DNA from: Spectribacter acetivorans
Lineage (GTDB): Bacteria; Pseudomonadota; Gammaproteobacteria; Nevskiales; Salinisphaeraceae
NCBI RefSeq assembly: GCF_031846305.1
Contig: NZ_JAVRHY010000007.1
Span: 1 to 64,000, forward strand
DNA: 64,000 nucleotides
Direction of reading: 5' to 3'
The translations under genes were made by a program, and so were the position numbers. This document shows positions 47,540-55,095 of this stretch, in pieces. A model generated the notes under the pieces. It saw only the letters and a program-made list of their open reading frames with translations. It searched no databases and had not been told where the DNA came from. Numbering within the stretch: the stretch's first letter is position 1; every line of letters starts with the position of its first letter.

Positions 47540-47605
47540 TCGTCAGGAACGAATCCGGACGGCCGCAGGCCGGCCCGAAGGGCCAAGCCCATGGACGGGC
47601 TTGGC
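47540..47605 (-). repeat. Third copy of the hairpin repeat, downstream of tRNA-Arg
   Basis: On the minus strand this reads GTCCATGGGCTTGGCCCTTC and further on TTCGTTCCTGACGA. It shares GTCCAT, the CCCTTCGGGC core and the TTCCTG loop with the units at 5022-5164. A strong stem GCCAAGCCC/GGGCTTGGC (47582-47590/47597-47605) is present, and the loop TCCTG has only a 4-bp stem here (47540-47552). It begins about 46 bp after the 3' end of tRNA-Arg. The rest of 47453-47651 shows no gene. Confidence 0.5.
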
Positions 47606-47651
47606 AGCCTGCGACGACCAGGCCAAACGACCACCAGAGCCGGTGAGATAT

Positions 47652-47728
47652 TGGTGGGGCTAGCAGGATTCGAACCTGCGACCTGCCGCTTAGGAGGCGG
47701 CTGCTCTATCCGACTGAGCTATAGCCCC
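47652..47728 (-). tRNA. tRNA-Arg (CCT)
   Basis: A 77-nt cloverleaf on the minus strand: 5' GGGGCTA (47728-47722) pairs with the 3' acceptor arm TAGCCCC, followed by discriminator A and encoded CCA (47654-47652). The anticodon loop CTCCTAA carries CCT (47694-47692), reading AGG. Confidence 0.97.
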
Positions 47729-47865
47729 GCATGCCACGCAATATCGTAGCAGCACCAAATTCGCCCGTTTGGCGGGTACCCCTCAAGCCGGATTGGTAAT
47801 GGCCGATACCCTCCCCGAAACCCGGGTACACGGGTCATCAATCACTGCCAGCGTGGCCGATCAAC

Positions 47866-49383
47866 ATGCATTTCCGCTTGAACGCTTTTCCCCTGAATCT
47901 TCTCCTTGCCGCCGCCTATTTCGGCACCGGCCGCGTCAGTATTCTGCTGGCACCCGACCCCAGCTACGCCACCGGCATATGGCCGGCTGCCGGACTGGCT
48001 TTCGTGGCAGTTCTGTGCGGCGGATTTCGATATCTGCCCGGCGTCTTCCTCGGCGCATCGATCCTGAACTTCATGTTACTCAGCGACATTTCGCACGCGC
48101 TGTCTCCGGGCGGAACAGTGGTGATGGCGATGGTGATTGGCATCGGCGCGGCCTTTCAGGCTGCTGTCGGCGCCGGGCTGGTCCGTCATTTCGTCGGGTA
48201 TCCCACCAAACTCGATCGGCTTGAGGCAATCCTGAAATTCCTAATTCTGGCCGGGCCGGTCGCCTGCGCTGTCAGCGCCAGCATTGCCACGGCCGCCCTC
48301 TACGGCGGCGGAATCTTTGCACTCGAGCCGGTCGCCGTACACTGGCTGACCTGGTGGCTCGGTGATGTGACCGGGGTGATCCTGTTCGGGCTGTTGGGCT
48401 TGAGCCTGGTCGGACGGCCCCGGCGCGTGTGGCGACCCCGGTTGCTCTCGGTGGCCGTACCGATGCTGCTGGCAAGTCTGCCGGTGGTGGTGGCGCAGGT
48501 GACCAGCAGCTTCCTGTTATCGCGACAACAACACGCGGAGTTCGACTTTGCGGCCAGAACCGTCCAGCACGAACTGCAGCACGTAGTGGCACTGCACAAC
48601 CGCACACTCTCATCTCTGGCTGCGCTGTTCGAGGGGTCGGAGCGAGTGCGACCCGGCGAGTTCAACCGGGTCGCGGCCAGCCGCTTGCAGGAGGCCCCTG
48701 CGGTTGACTGGCTGGGCCGGATGCCGACCGCGGGGGGCTCCCTGCACGAGTCGCTTCGCAGGGCATCGAGTCAGAGCGTGATGGCCTCGGAACGCAAACG
48801 ACTTTTCGATCTGGCGCGTGACGATGGCGTCCGGGCGGCCCTTCGTCAACGCGATCCGTTCCGCACCAGTTTCAACCACGCCGGCGAAGCGTTCCACATG
48901 GCCGGGCCGCACGCGTCTGACCTGCTGCTTTCCAGTGGACAGGCGATCGAGAATGACGACAGCTGGCTGATCCGGACAAGGGATACGCCGGAGAGCATGA
49001 TCATGGCGCTGGTGAACCTTCCACGACTTGCCGCGACCATCGTGCCGGATGGATTCGAGGGCCCGCTGGATGTCCGCCTGAGCAACGACGGTACCGGCGA
49101 AGCCAGCCGCGTGATCGGCCATAACGGTGTCACCGCGCAGCTGCCGTTCCACTGGACGGATGAGATTGAACTGAACGGACGCGCATTCCGGCTGGACGTA
49201 CGCGGACTTCCTGGCGACTACCGCCAGACCTGGCTGATACATGCGCTGGTCACCGCGGGCGCGGGCGTGGTTTTCTGCCTGTTGCTGACGCTGCTGCTGC
49301 TGACCCAGAGCAGTCATCGCTTTCGCGCGGACGAGTCATTCCAGCGCGCCGCGGGTTGCAGGGCCGTGCGCAGGCCGGGCTAA
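47866..49383 (+). CDS. MASE1-CHASE sensor without an output domain
   Basis: 505 residues. Residues 1-200 form a MASE1 membrane sensor (FPLNLLLAAAYFGTGRVSIL, YATGIWPAAGLAFVAVLCGG, LTWWLGDVTGVILFGLLGL). A periplasmic CHASE-like domain follows (LQHVVALHNRTLSSLAALFE through the GRMPTAGGSLHESLRR region), then a last membrane helix (LVTAGAGVVFCLLLTLLLL) and a 25-residue tail (FRADESFQRAAGCRAVRRPG region). Such sensors normally continue into a histidine kinase or GGDEF/EAL domain; here the gene stops, and only 61 bp separate it from surE. The output end appears lost or the protein acts through a partner. Confidence 0.75.
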   Translation: MHFRLNAFPLNLLLAAAYFGTGRVSILLAPDPSYATGIWPAAGLAFVAVLCGGFRYLPGVFLGASILNFMLLSDISHALSPGGTVVMAMVIGIGAAFQAAVGAGLVRHFVGYPTKLDRLEAILKFLILAGPVACAVSASIATAALYGGGIFALEPVAVHWLTWWLGDVTGVILFGLLGLSLVGRPRRVWRPRLLSVAVPMLLASLPVVVAQVTSSFLLSRQQHAEFDFAARTVQHELQHVVALHNRTLSSLAALFEGSERVRPGEFNRVAASRLQEAPAVDWLGRMPTAGGSLHESLRRASSQSVMASERKRLFDLARDDGVRAALRQRDPFRTSFNHAGEAFHMAGPHASDLLLSSGQAIENDDSWLIRTRDTPESMIMALVNLPRLAATIVPDGFEGPLDVRLSNDGTGEASRVIGHNGVTAQLPFHWTDEIELNGRAFRLDVRGLPGDYRQTWLIHALVTAGAGVVFCLLLTLLLLTQSSHRFRADESFQRAAGCRAVRRPG

Positions 49384-49444
49384 CAACCACCGGCCGCGTC
49401 CCGCACAGCGGCGGGTTATCCAAGCCGAACGCGTCCCACGCGTT

Positions 49445-50236
49445 TCAGGCCGGGGCGACCCTGTCGGGCAGGTCATCGGCCATGGCGGCCAGGGTCGAAC
49501 CGCAGGTCATGTCGGTCTGCAGCGGCGTCACCGAAATAGCGTTGTCCGCCGTGACTGCCAGATCGGTACCCGGCTGATCCGGCGCCGGGCCGTAATCCAG
49601 GCAGATCCACCAGTAGGGCACATCGCGGCCGTCGATGCGTCGCTCCGGCACGAACGAGGCTGCGGCCCGCTGACCCTGCCGCGCCGCGCGCGGACCGGTG
49701 ACCGATTCCGGGGCGCAATCGGGGAAATTGACGTTGTAGTACACCCCCGCCGGCCAGTCCCGGGCCAGCAGGGTTTCCAACATCGGCACCGTGAAACGCT
49801 CGGCGGTCTCCCAGGGCACGTCTTGGCCGAAGGTGAATATCTGGCTCAGGGCCACGGCGGGGATGCCGCAGAGGGTGGCTTCCAGCGCGGCGGAGGTGGT
49901 GCCGGAGTAGGTCACATCGTCACCCAGGTTGGCCCCGCGATTGATGCCGGACACCACCAGGGTGGGCGGCTCATCCTTCATGAAGTGCCGCCGCGCGAGA
50001 ATCACGCAGTCGGTCGGTGTGCCCTGGATGGCGATGCGCCGGGGCGCCACCTCGCTGGCGCGGATCGGCACCGTGACCGAAATGGCGTGCGCCGAACCGG
50101 AGCGTTCGCTGTCCGGCGCGATCACCCATAGTTCGCCACACACGGGTTCAAGCAGCCGGGTCAGCAGCTGCATGCCGGGCGCATTGATGCCGTCATCATT
50201 GACCAGCAGCACCCGTTCCTGGGCAAGTCGGGACAC
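49445..50236 (-). CDS. surE: SurE, 5'/3'-nucleotidase (survival protein)
   Basis: 263 residues. Metal-binding N-terminus RVLLVNDDGINAPGM, then APDSERSGSAHAISVT, GTPTDCV and VVSGINRGANLGDDVTYSGT, all SurE signatures with catalytic Asp pair, Ser and Asn present. It removes phosphate from nucleoside monophosphates and short polyphosphate. Here it stands alone rather than in the common surE-pcm-nlpD-rpoS order. It is divergent from the swivel-domain gene with a 199-bp gap. Confidence 0.94.
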   Translation of the reverse strand: MSRLAQERVLLVNDDGINAPGMQLLTRLLEPVCGELWVIAPDSERSGSAHAISVTVPIRASEVAPRRIAIQGTPTDCVILARRHFMKDEPPTLVVSGINRGANLGDDVTYSGTTSAALEATLCGIPAVALSQIFTFGQDVPWETAERFTVPMLETLLARDWPAGVYYNVNFPDCAPESVTGPRAARQGQRAAASFVPERRIDGRDVPYWWICLDYGPAPDQPGTDLAVTADNAISVTPLQTDMTCGSTLAAMADDLPDRVAPA

Positions 50237-50315
50237 GGCGCTTCCTCATGCCGGGTCGGCGGTCGACCGCCTTGCGGTAGTCCCGCCGATCGTTGATCGG
50301 GTTGCGTAGGGTTAC

Positions 50316-50333
50316 ACAATATTGTACTACAAT
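50316..50333. promoter_or_regulatory. Palindromic operator candidate upstream of the carboxylation-like cluster
   Basis: ATTGTA (50321-50326), c, TACAAT (50328-50333) is a perfect 13-bp palindrome. Its core TTGTACTACAA (50322-50332) fits the FadR/GntR consensus TNGTNNNACNA. A second 10-bp palindrome ACAATATTGT (50316-50325) overlaps it. TACAAT (50328-50333) could be the -10 hexamer for the plus-strand genes, so a bound repressor would block polymerase. The likely regulator is the FCD-type GntR protein encoded at 62831-63505. Confidence 0.5.
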
Positions 50334-50435
50334 CGATGACAACGCTGATCGGTGGCCAGTGGCACGACAACCTGCCCTTACGAGACCGCCGACAGACAAC
50401 ACCATAATCGGGCAACCGGCCAGATGGAGGAGACC

Positions 50436-51182
50436 ATGGCACGTTTACCCCTCGACGCCGACAAGTTCGGCGACCAGACGCCCTCGGCCGTAGCCGATGC
50501 GTTTCATGGCGCAATTCACGAGCTGATCCGAGATCGGCTCGACACCAACGACGGCGACTGGTCGACCCTGATCACCGGCGACGTGGCCTCGACGTTCAGT
50601 GCCGAGGATTTGCGCGCGGTCGAGCAGCAATTGCTGGAGACCGGCCATCGGTTCGACTGGTCGGCAGCGATCTCGCCGCAGGAACGCCCCGACGCCTACC
50701 AGCCGGCCGCCGGCGTGAGCGATGACGACCTCAAGAGCTTCTGCTTCCAGCATCCCGACGCCCCCACCGGCGAACCCGACGCCGACGGCCGCGAACAGCG
50801 CGGTTGCGGTGACAACGTGGTCAAGTACGGCGACAACCTCACCGGCACGGCCCGCTACGTGCGCGCCAGCGCCCGGGTGCTGCAGTGGCTCACCGACGGC
50901 GTGCCGGACAACACCATCGCGGTGATTGACGATTCCGGCGGCACCCTTACCGCGCCGATCCTGGAACAGTTCAAGGGCGTGATCTGCGCCGGCGGCACGG
51001 TGCGTTCGCACCTGGGCATCCTGACCCGCGAGTACGGCATCCCCTGCCTGATGAACGCCCGGGTGGACGGGATCATGGAGGGCGACACGGTGGAAATCGA
51101 GGTCACCGCCAAAGCCAAGACGGCCGACGATTATCAGTCCGGCCGTGAAGTCACCGCCCGCGTCTGGCGTCGCAACAAGTAA
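50436..51182 (+). CDS. Stand-alone phosphohistidine (PEP-utilising mobile) domain protein
   Basis: 248 residues, start fixed by GGAGGA eight bases before the ATG. The last ~100 residues match the swivelling His domain of PEP synthase/PPDK: ICAGGTVRSHLGILTREYGI with the phospho-accepting His at residue 192, then IPCLMN. The first ~130 residues have no domain I know; they contain acidic helices and one CFQHPDAPTG segment. In PEP synthase-type enzymes this domain carries phosphate from the ATP site to the substrate. In phenylphosphate synthase the domains are split over separate subunits in a similar way. It is the first gene of the cluster and 11 bp before the next. Confidence 0.75.
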   Translation: MARLPLDADKFGDQTPSAVADAFHGAIHELIRDRLDTNDGDWSTLITGDVASTFSAEDLRAVEQQLLETGHRFDWSAAISPQERPDAYQPAAGVSDDDLKSFCFQHPDAPTGEPDADGREQRGCGDNVVKYGDNLTGTARYVRASARVLQWLTDGVPDNTIAVIDDSGGTLTAPILEQFKGVICAGGTVRSHLGILTREYGIPCLMNARVDGIMEGDTVEIEVTAKAKTADDYQSGREVTARVWRRNK

Positions 51183-51193
51183 GGGAGCGCCGC

Positions 51194-52762
51194 ATGTCCC
51201 GCATGAAACTCGATTACCCGCAACTGCTGGAGACCAACAATCTCCTGCAGATCAATGGCGACGAAACCTACTGGCTGTGCGTGACCCGCACGGTGCAGGA
51301 ATCCAAGCTGTTTCCGGTGCCGGCCTACATGCTGCTGTCGTACGCCATGGCCTTCTACCGCTACCCCTCACTGCTGGCCAAGATCGAGCGCCACATGAAG
51401 GCGGAAGAAATCGGCGACCGCATGCGCAACATGGGCATTCGCTGCCAGGCGGTGGCCATGTGGGGCCTGCCCTGCTTCTACCTGCTGGGCCGGGAGTGGA
51501 TGATCAACATGGGCGTAATCCGGCCCCAGGATGCTGCCGAGGACGTGGCCTATGTGCTGGATTTCTGGAAGCGGTTCCAGCTGTCCTGGCGCCGCAACCA
51601 CGGGCACCTGACCGCCGCCCAGGCCGGCCACCGGGCGCAGATCCTGCCCGAGCGTCAGCTCCAGGTATTCCATGCCGACCTCTACGACTGCGCCGAGGGC
51701 GACGAGCTGCACGAAGCCGCCCACACCTTCGTGGCCTCGGCCTCCCAGTACGCGTTCCTGATCGCCTGCGAGTCGCGCATCAGCCTGCACAACCACGGCC
51801 CCTACAACCTGGGCGAGAAGGACGGCAAGAAGCGCGAACTCCTGGTGCGCGATTTTATGGACCTGGCCGAATGCGACCTGCCCTGGCTGGACGGCGTAGC
51901 CGCCGACGTACCCTACAACAATCTCACCGTGACCATGGCGGTGCAGGATTGCCACTTCAACATTCTGGACGACTGGGGCAGCTTCGAGTCGGAGCCGGAA
52001 TTCCGGTCGCACCACCTTTGCGGCGTGGGTCTGTACACCTCCGATTCGCTCACCGACGGCTATGTGCCGGTGGGCATGGGCAGCGCCGAGGAACTGACCG
52101 CCACCTTCCGTGAGCTCAATGATCGCGTGAAGGAAGCCACCGCCAATCTCTGGAAGCGCTTTGCCGGCTATTCCCGCGACCAGATGCTGGATGCCGGGGC
52201 AATGACCTACTACGGCATCATCAAGGACCTCGCCCACGTCGCCGGCTGTTATGACCCGGACGACTGGATGAAGGTGGACGAGCGCGCGGAACGATTCCGC
52301 CCGCTACTCAACGACGAATACAGCCGGGACATGCTCGGCACCATCTGCGTGGGTGCCGGGCCGAGCCATCAGTTCAGCGAATACACGATGATGCAGCACT
52401 CGGACCTGCCGCAGAAAATCTATTCGCCGATTTCCTGTCAGCAGATCCTGCGCGACGGGGATTACGTGCCCAGCGTCGGCGACATCTCGGCCGGCGTGAC
52501 CTATCTGGATCCGAAGCAGGACCGCTATCAAACCAGCGCCGGGGTCATCGGCTACGAGGAATACAACCGCCGAGCCCGCGAGAATACGCCGCCGACCTGC
52601 ACCGAGGAGTTCCGCTTCATGGACGAGACCTGGGTGAAATACAACCACGACTCGGAAGCGGTGGAGCGACTCTACAAGCTGCAACAGAACGGCTCGCGCA
52701 ACCTCCAGGACAAGGGCGCCGGACTCAGGCGGGATGATGTCGAGAAACTGCGCAAGCCTTAA
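51194..52762 (+). CDS. Unrecognised 522-residue protein, partner of the swivel-domain protein
   Basis: I do not recognise this family. The protein is soluble (no signal peptide or clear membrane helix) and rich in Trp, Tyr, His and Cys. Notable segments are MWGLPCFYLLGREWMINMGV, FHADLYDCAEGDELHEAAHT, SRISLHNHGPYNLGEKDG, FRSHHLCGVGLYTSDSLTDG and YTMMQHSDLPQKIYSPISCQ. Clusters of His and acidic residues could bind metal. It follows the swivel-domain gene by 11 bp with AAGGGAG before its ATG, so the two are surely co-expressed. In context it is the best candidate for the substrate-binding part of a dikinase-like complex. The C-terminus is charged (LRRDDVEKLRKP). Confidence 0.6.
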   Translation: MSRMKLDYPQLLETNNLLQINGDETYWLCVTRTVQESKLFPVPAYMLLSYAMAFYRYPSLLAKIERHMKAEEIGDRMRNMGIRCQAVAMWGLPCFYLLGREWMINMGVIRPQDAAEDVAYVLDFWKRFQLSWRRNHGHLTAAQAGHRAQILPERQLQVFHADLYDCAEGDELHEAAHTFVASASQYAFLIACESRISLHNHGPYNLGEKDGKKRELLVRDFMDLAECDLPWLDGVAADVPYNNLTVTMAVQDCHFNILDDWGSFESEPEFRSHHLCGVGLYTSDSLTDGYVPVGMGSAEELTATFRELNDRVKEATANLWKRFAGYSRDQMLDAGAMTYYGIIKDLAHVAGCYDPDDWMKVDERAERFRPLLNDEYSRDMLGTICVGAGPSHQFSEYTMMQHSDLPQKIYSPISCQQILRDGDYVPSVGDISAGVTYLDPKQDRYQTSAGVIGYEEYNRRARENTPPTCTEEFRFMDETWVKYNHDSEAVERLYKLQQNGSRNLQDKGAGLRRDDVEKLRKP

Positions 52763-52772
52763 GAAAGGCAGT

Positions 52773-52956
52773 AACCGCAGATTACGCAGATTTTCGCAGA
52801 CTCTCTCAAGAAGGATTTATCCACAGATGCACCCCGATAAAGGCAGATTGATTAAGAAACCTCTCTTCGGATCATCGTCGTTGTTCCGGTTCTGGCCGCG
52901 GAAGATTTTCCATTCTTTCTATTCATAAATCTGCGCAATCTGCGAAATCTGCGGTT
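52773..52956. repeat. Palindromic element with CGCAGATT-rich terminal inverted repeats
   Basis: The left end AACCGCAGATTACGCAGATT (from 52773, arm to 52800) and the right end (52930-52956) are near-perfect inverted copies of about 27 bp with one gap and few mismatches. Each arm itself repeats CGCAGATT(T/A) three times. The interior (52801-52929) is AT-richer than the flanks and holds no convincing gene. The element fills the gap between the 522-residue gene and the ligase gene, just after the former's stop (52760-52762), and resembles a small non-autonomous mobile element. Confidence 0.6.
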
Positions 52957-53001
52957 CCTTCTTCTTTTTAGCGAATTACTTTCTCTTGAGTGCATCCTGA
53001 A

Positions 53002-54486
53002 ATGACACCAACCGCCAACGCCATGCAGATCGGCAGCCTGATCCGCCGCGCCGCGCAGCAGTTCGGGGATGCGACCTGCCTGACCGAGGGCGAACGTCGC
53101 ATCAGCTTCGCCGAATTCGACGCCGCCACCGACCGCCTGGGCAACGCGCTGCTGGCGCTAGGCCTGGTCCCCGGCGAACGCGTCGGCGTGCTCATGCCCA
53201 ACAGCATCGACTGTCTGATCGCCTATTACGCGCTGGCCAAATCCGGACTGGTCCGGGTGGGCCTGAACACGCGGGAGACGCTCGACGATCACCGTTACAA
53301 ACTCGGCGAAAGCGGAAGCCGCGGTGTCATCCATGCCGGCATCGACGGGCTGGACATTGAAATCGATATCGGCCCGGATCGGCTGACCCGGCTGATTGCC
53401 GAGGGCGACGCGACGCCCTGCGCGGTCGATCGCCCCCTCGACGCGCCCTATCGCCTGGGCTTTACCGGCGGCACTACCGGCAAGCCCAAGGGCGTAACGC
53501 TGACCACGGGCGGCGAGCTGTGGGAGATATCGTCGTTTCTGTCCGACCTGATGCCGGACATGCGCGAAGGCGACACCTTCCTGCACGCCGCGCCCATCGC
53601 CCACGCCTCCGGGGCGTTCTTCCTGCCGGCCATCGTGCGCGGGGTGCACTCGCTGATCATGCCGAAGTTCGATGCCCAGGAATTCGTCGAACTGGGGCAC
53701 GCCAGCGGCGCCACCCTGACGTTCCTGGTACCGACCATGCTGGCGATGATTCTGGAGGCCCCCGGGGTCGACGGCGCGGATCTCCGCTTTCGCCGCATCG
53801 CCTACGGCGCCTCGCCGATCGCCCCGCGGCTGCTGGAACGCGGCGAGACCCGCTTCGGCCGGGTTTTCGCCCAGGTCTACGGGCAGGCCGAATCACCCAT
53901 GGTCATCAGCTGCCTGAAACCGGAGGATCACGACCGCATCGGCTCCTGCGGCCGGCCGTTCCCCTGCGCCGACGTGGCGGTTTTCGACGACGACGACAAT
54001 CCCCTGCCCCCCGGCGAGGTCGGTGAAATCGTCACCCGCGGACCCCAGACCATGGCCTATTACTGGAATCGGCCCGAAGCCACCGACAAGGCGTTTCGCA
54101 ATGGGTGGCTGCACACCGGCGACGTCGGCTCCATGGACGAGGATGGCTTCTTCTACATCCTCGACCGCAAGAACGACATGCTCATTTCCGGCGGCTTCAA
54201 CGTCTATCCGCGCGAGGTGGAGGATGTGCTGCTGGCCTTCGAGGGCGTGGTGGAGGCCGCGGTCGTGGGCCTGCCGGACGAGAAATGGGGCGACCGGGTA
54301 CACGCCGTGGTCGCCGGTCGGCCGGACCTGGACACCGATGCCCTGCTCGCCCACGCGAAGGAACATCTGGCCAACTTCAAGCGGCCCCGGGGAATCGACG
54401 TCTGGCCAGAGCTGCCCAAGAGCGGCGCCAACAAGATCCTGCGCCGCGAAGTGCGCGAACGCATGATCGCCGAAAGAGAGGAATAG
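53002..54486 (+). CDS. AMP-forming acyl-CoA ligase
   Basis: 494 residues from ATG 53002 (GTG 52990 possible). ANL superfamily signatures: P-loop FTGGTTGKPKGVTL, YGQAESP, hinge GWLHTGDVGSMDEDGFFYIL, DRKNDMLISGGFNVYPREVE and the C-terminal catalytic Lys in LPKSGANKILRREV. It adenylates a carboxylic acid and forms its CoA thioester. In context the acid could be the product of the downstream biotin-dependent carboxylase. HAAPIAHASGAFF is the typical acyl-pocket region; the substrate cannot be predicted with confidence. It is separated from upstream genes by the palindromic element and is six bases before the next gene. Confidence 0.88.
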   Translation: MTPTANAMQIGSLIRRAAQQFGDATCLTEGERRISFAEFDAATDRLGNALLALGLVPGERVGVLMPNSIDCLIAYYALAKSGLVRVGLNTRETLDDHRYKLGESGSRGVIHAGIDGLDIEIDIGPDRLTRLIAEGDATPCAVDRPLDAPYRLGFTGGTTGKPKGVTLTTGGELWEISSFLSDLMPDMREGDTFLHAAPIAHASGAFFLPAIVRGVHSLIMPKFDAQEFVELGHASGATLTFLVPTMLAMILEAPGVDGADLRFRRIAYGASPIAPRLLERGETRFGRVFAQVYGQAESPMVISCLKPEDHDRIGSCGRPFPCADVAVFDDDDNPLPPGEVGEIVTRGPQTMAYYWNRPEATDKAFRNGWLHTGDVGSMDEDGFFYILDRKNDMLISGGFNVYPREVEDVLLAFEGVVEAAVVGLPDEKWGDRVHAVVAGRPDLDTDALLAHAKEHLANFKRPRGIDVWPELPKSGANKILRREVRERMIAEREE

Positions 54487-54492
54487 AACCCC

Positions 54493-55095
54493 ATGCAAGC
54501 CAAGCATCTGGTGCTGCACGGCATCGCCATCAAGAAGCACGCCACCGTGGACGAGGTGGCCGGCATCACCGGCCTGGACCGGGACGCCGTGCAGCAGATT
54601 GTCGACGACGCCGTCGCCGCCGGCCGAGTCCAGCAGGCCGGCGACAAGGTGATGCTGGCGCCGGCCGCCCAGATGGCGCTGACCGGCGAATACCGCAAGG
54701 CCTTCAGTGGCCTGCGTGAGGATGACGGCTTCCTGGCTGCGTATCAGGATTTCGAGAAGATCAATGTCGACCTGAAACAGGTCATCACCGAATGGCAGAC
54801 CATGACGGTGGGCGGCGAGCAGGTCCCCAATGATCATTCCGATTCCGAGTATGACGACGCGGTCATCGATAAGCTCGGGGACGTGCACGAGCGGGTGGAA
54901 GGTGTGCTCGACCGCCTGGCCGCGAAGCTGCCGCGTCTGTCCATCTACAAGAACAAGCTGCTGACCGCGCTCGAGAAGGCCGAGGACGGCGACACCGCCT
55001 GGGTCAGCGACGCCCGCACCGAGAGCTACCACACCGTGTGGTTCGAGCTGCACGAGGACCTGCTCCGCATCACCGGCAACAAGCGTTCGGAATGA
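54493..55095 (+). CDS. Winged-helix plus helical-domain protein of the dikinase-like module
   Basis: 200 residues. Residues 1-55 look like a winged helix (HATVDEVAGITGLDRDAVQQ, then VDDAVAAGRVQQAGDKVMLA). Residues 60-200 are helical, with YRKAFSGLREDDGFLAAYQD, LPRLSIYKNKLLTALEKAED and a conserved-looking end ESYHTVWFELHEDLLRITGN. From memory a segment like the last one also occurs in actinobacterial PEP-utilising/PPDK-like proteins, which suggests a structural or substrate-related subunit rather than a classical regulator. Its stop overlaps the next ATG (ATGA), so it is tightly coupled to the dikinase-like protein. Function unproven. Confidence 0.6.
   Translation: MQAKHLVLHGIAIKKHATVDEVAGITGLDRDAVQQIVDDAVAAGRVQQAGDKVMLAPAAQMALTGEYRKAFSGLREDDGFLAAYQDFEKINVDLKQVITEWQTMTVGGEQVPNDHSDSEYDDAVIDKLGDVHERVEGVLDRLAAKLPRLSIYKNKLLTALEKAEDGDTAWVSDARTESYHTVWFELHEDLLRITGNKRSE

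Noticed and set aside
52817..52825. TTATCCACA, a perfect DnaA box, inside the palindromic element
   Set aside because: A single box without an AT-rich unwinding region or dnaA/dnaN/gidA neighbours; it is part of a repeat with ATCCACAGAT-like sequence, so no origin is called.
54493..55095. Calling this gene a MarR-type regulator
   Set aside because: The winged-helix part is weak, and overlap with the dikinase-like gene and the C-terminal domain fit a subunit at least as well, so no regulator name is given.
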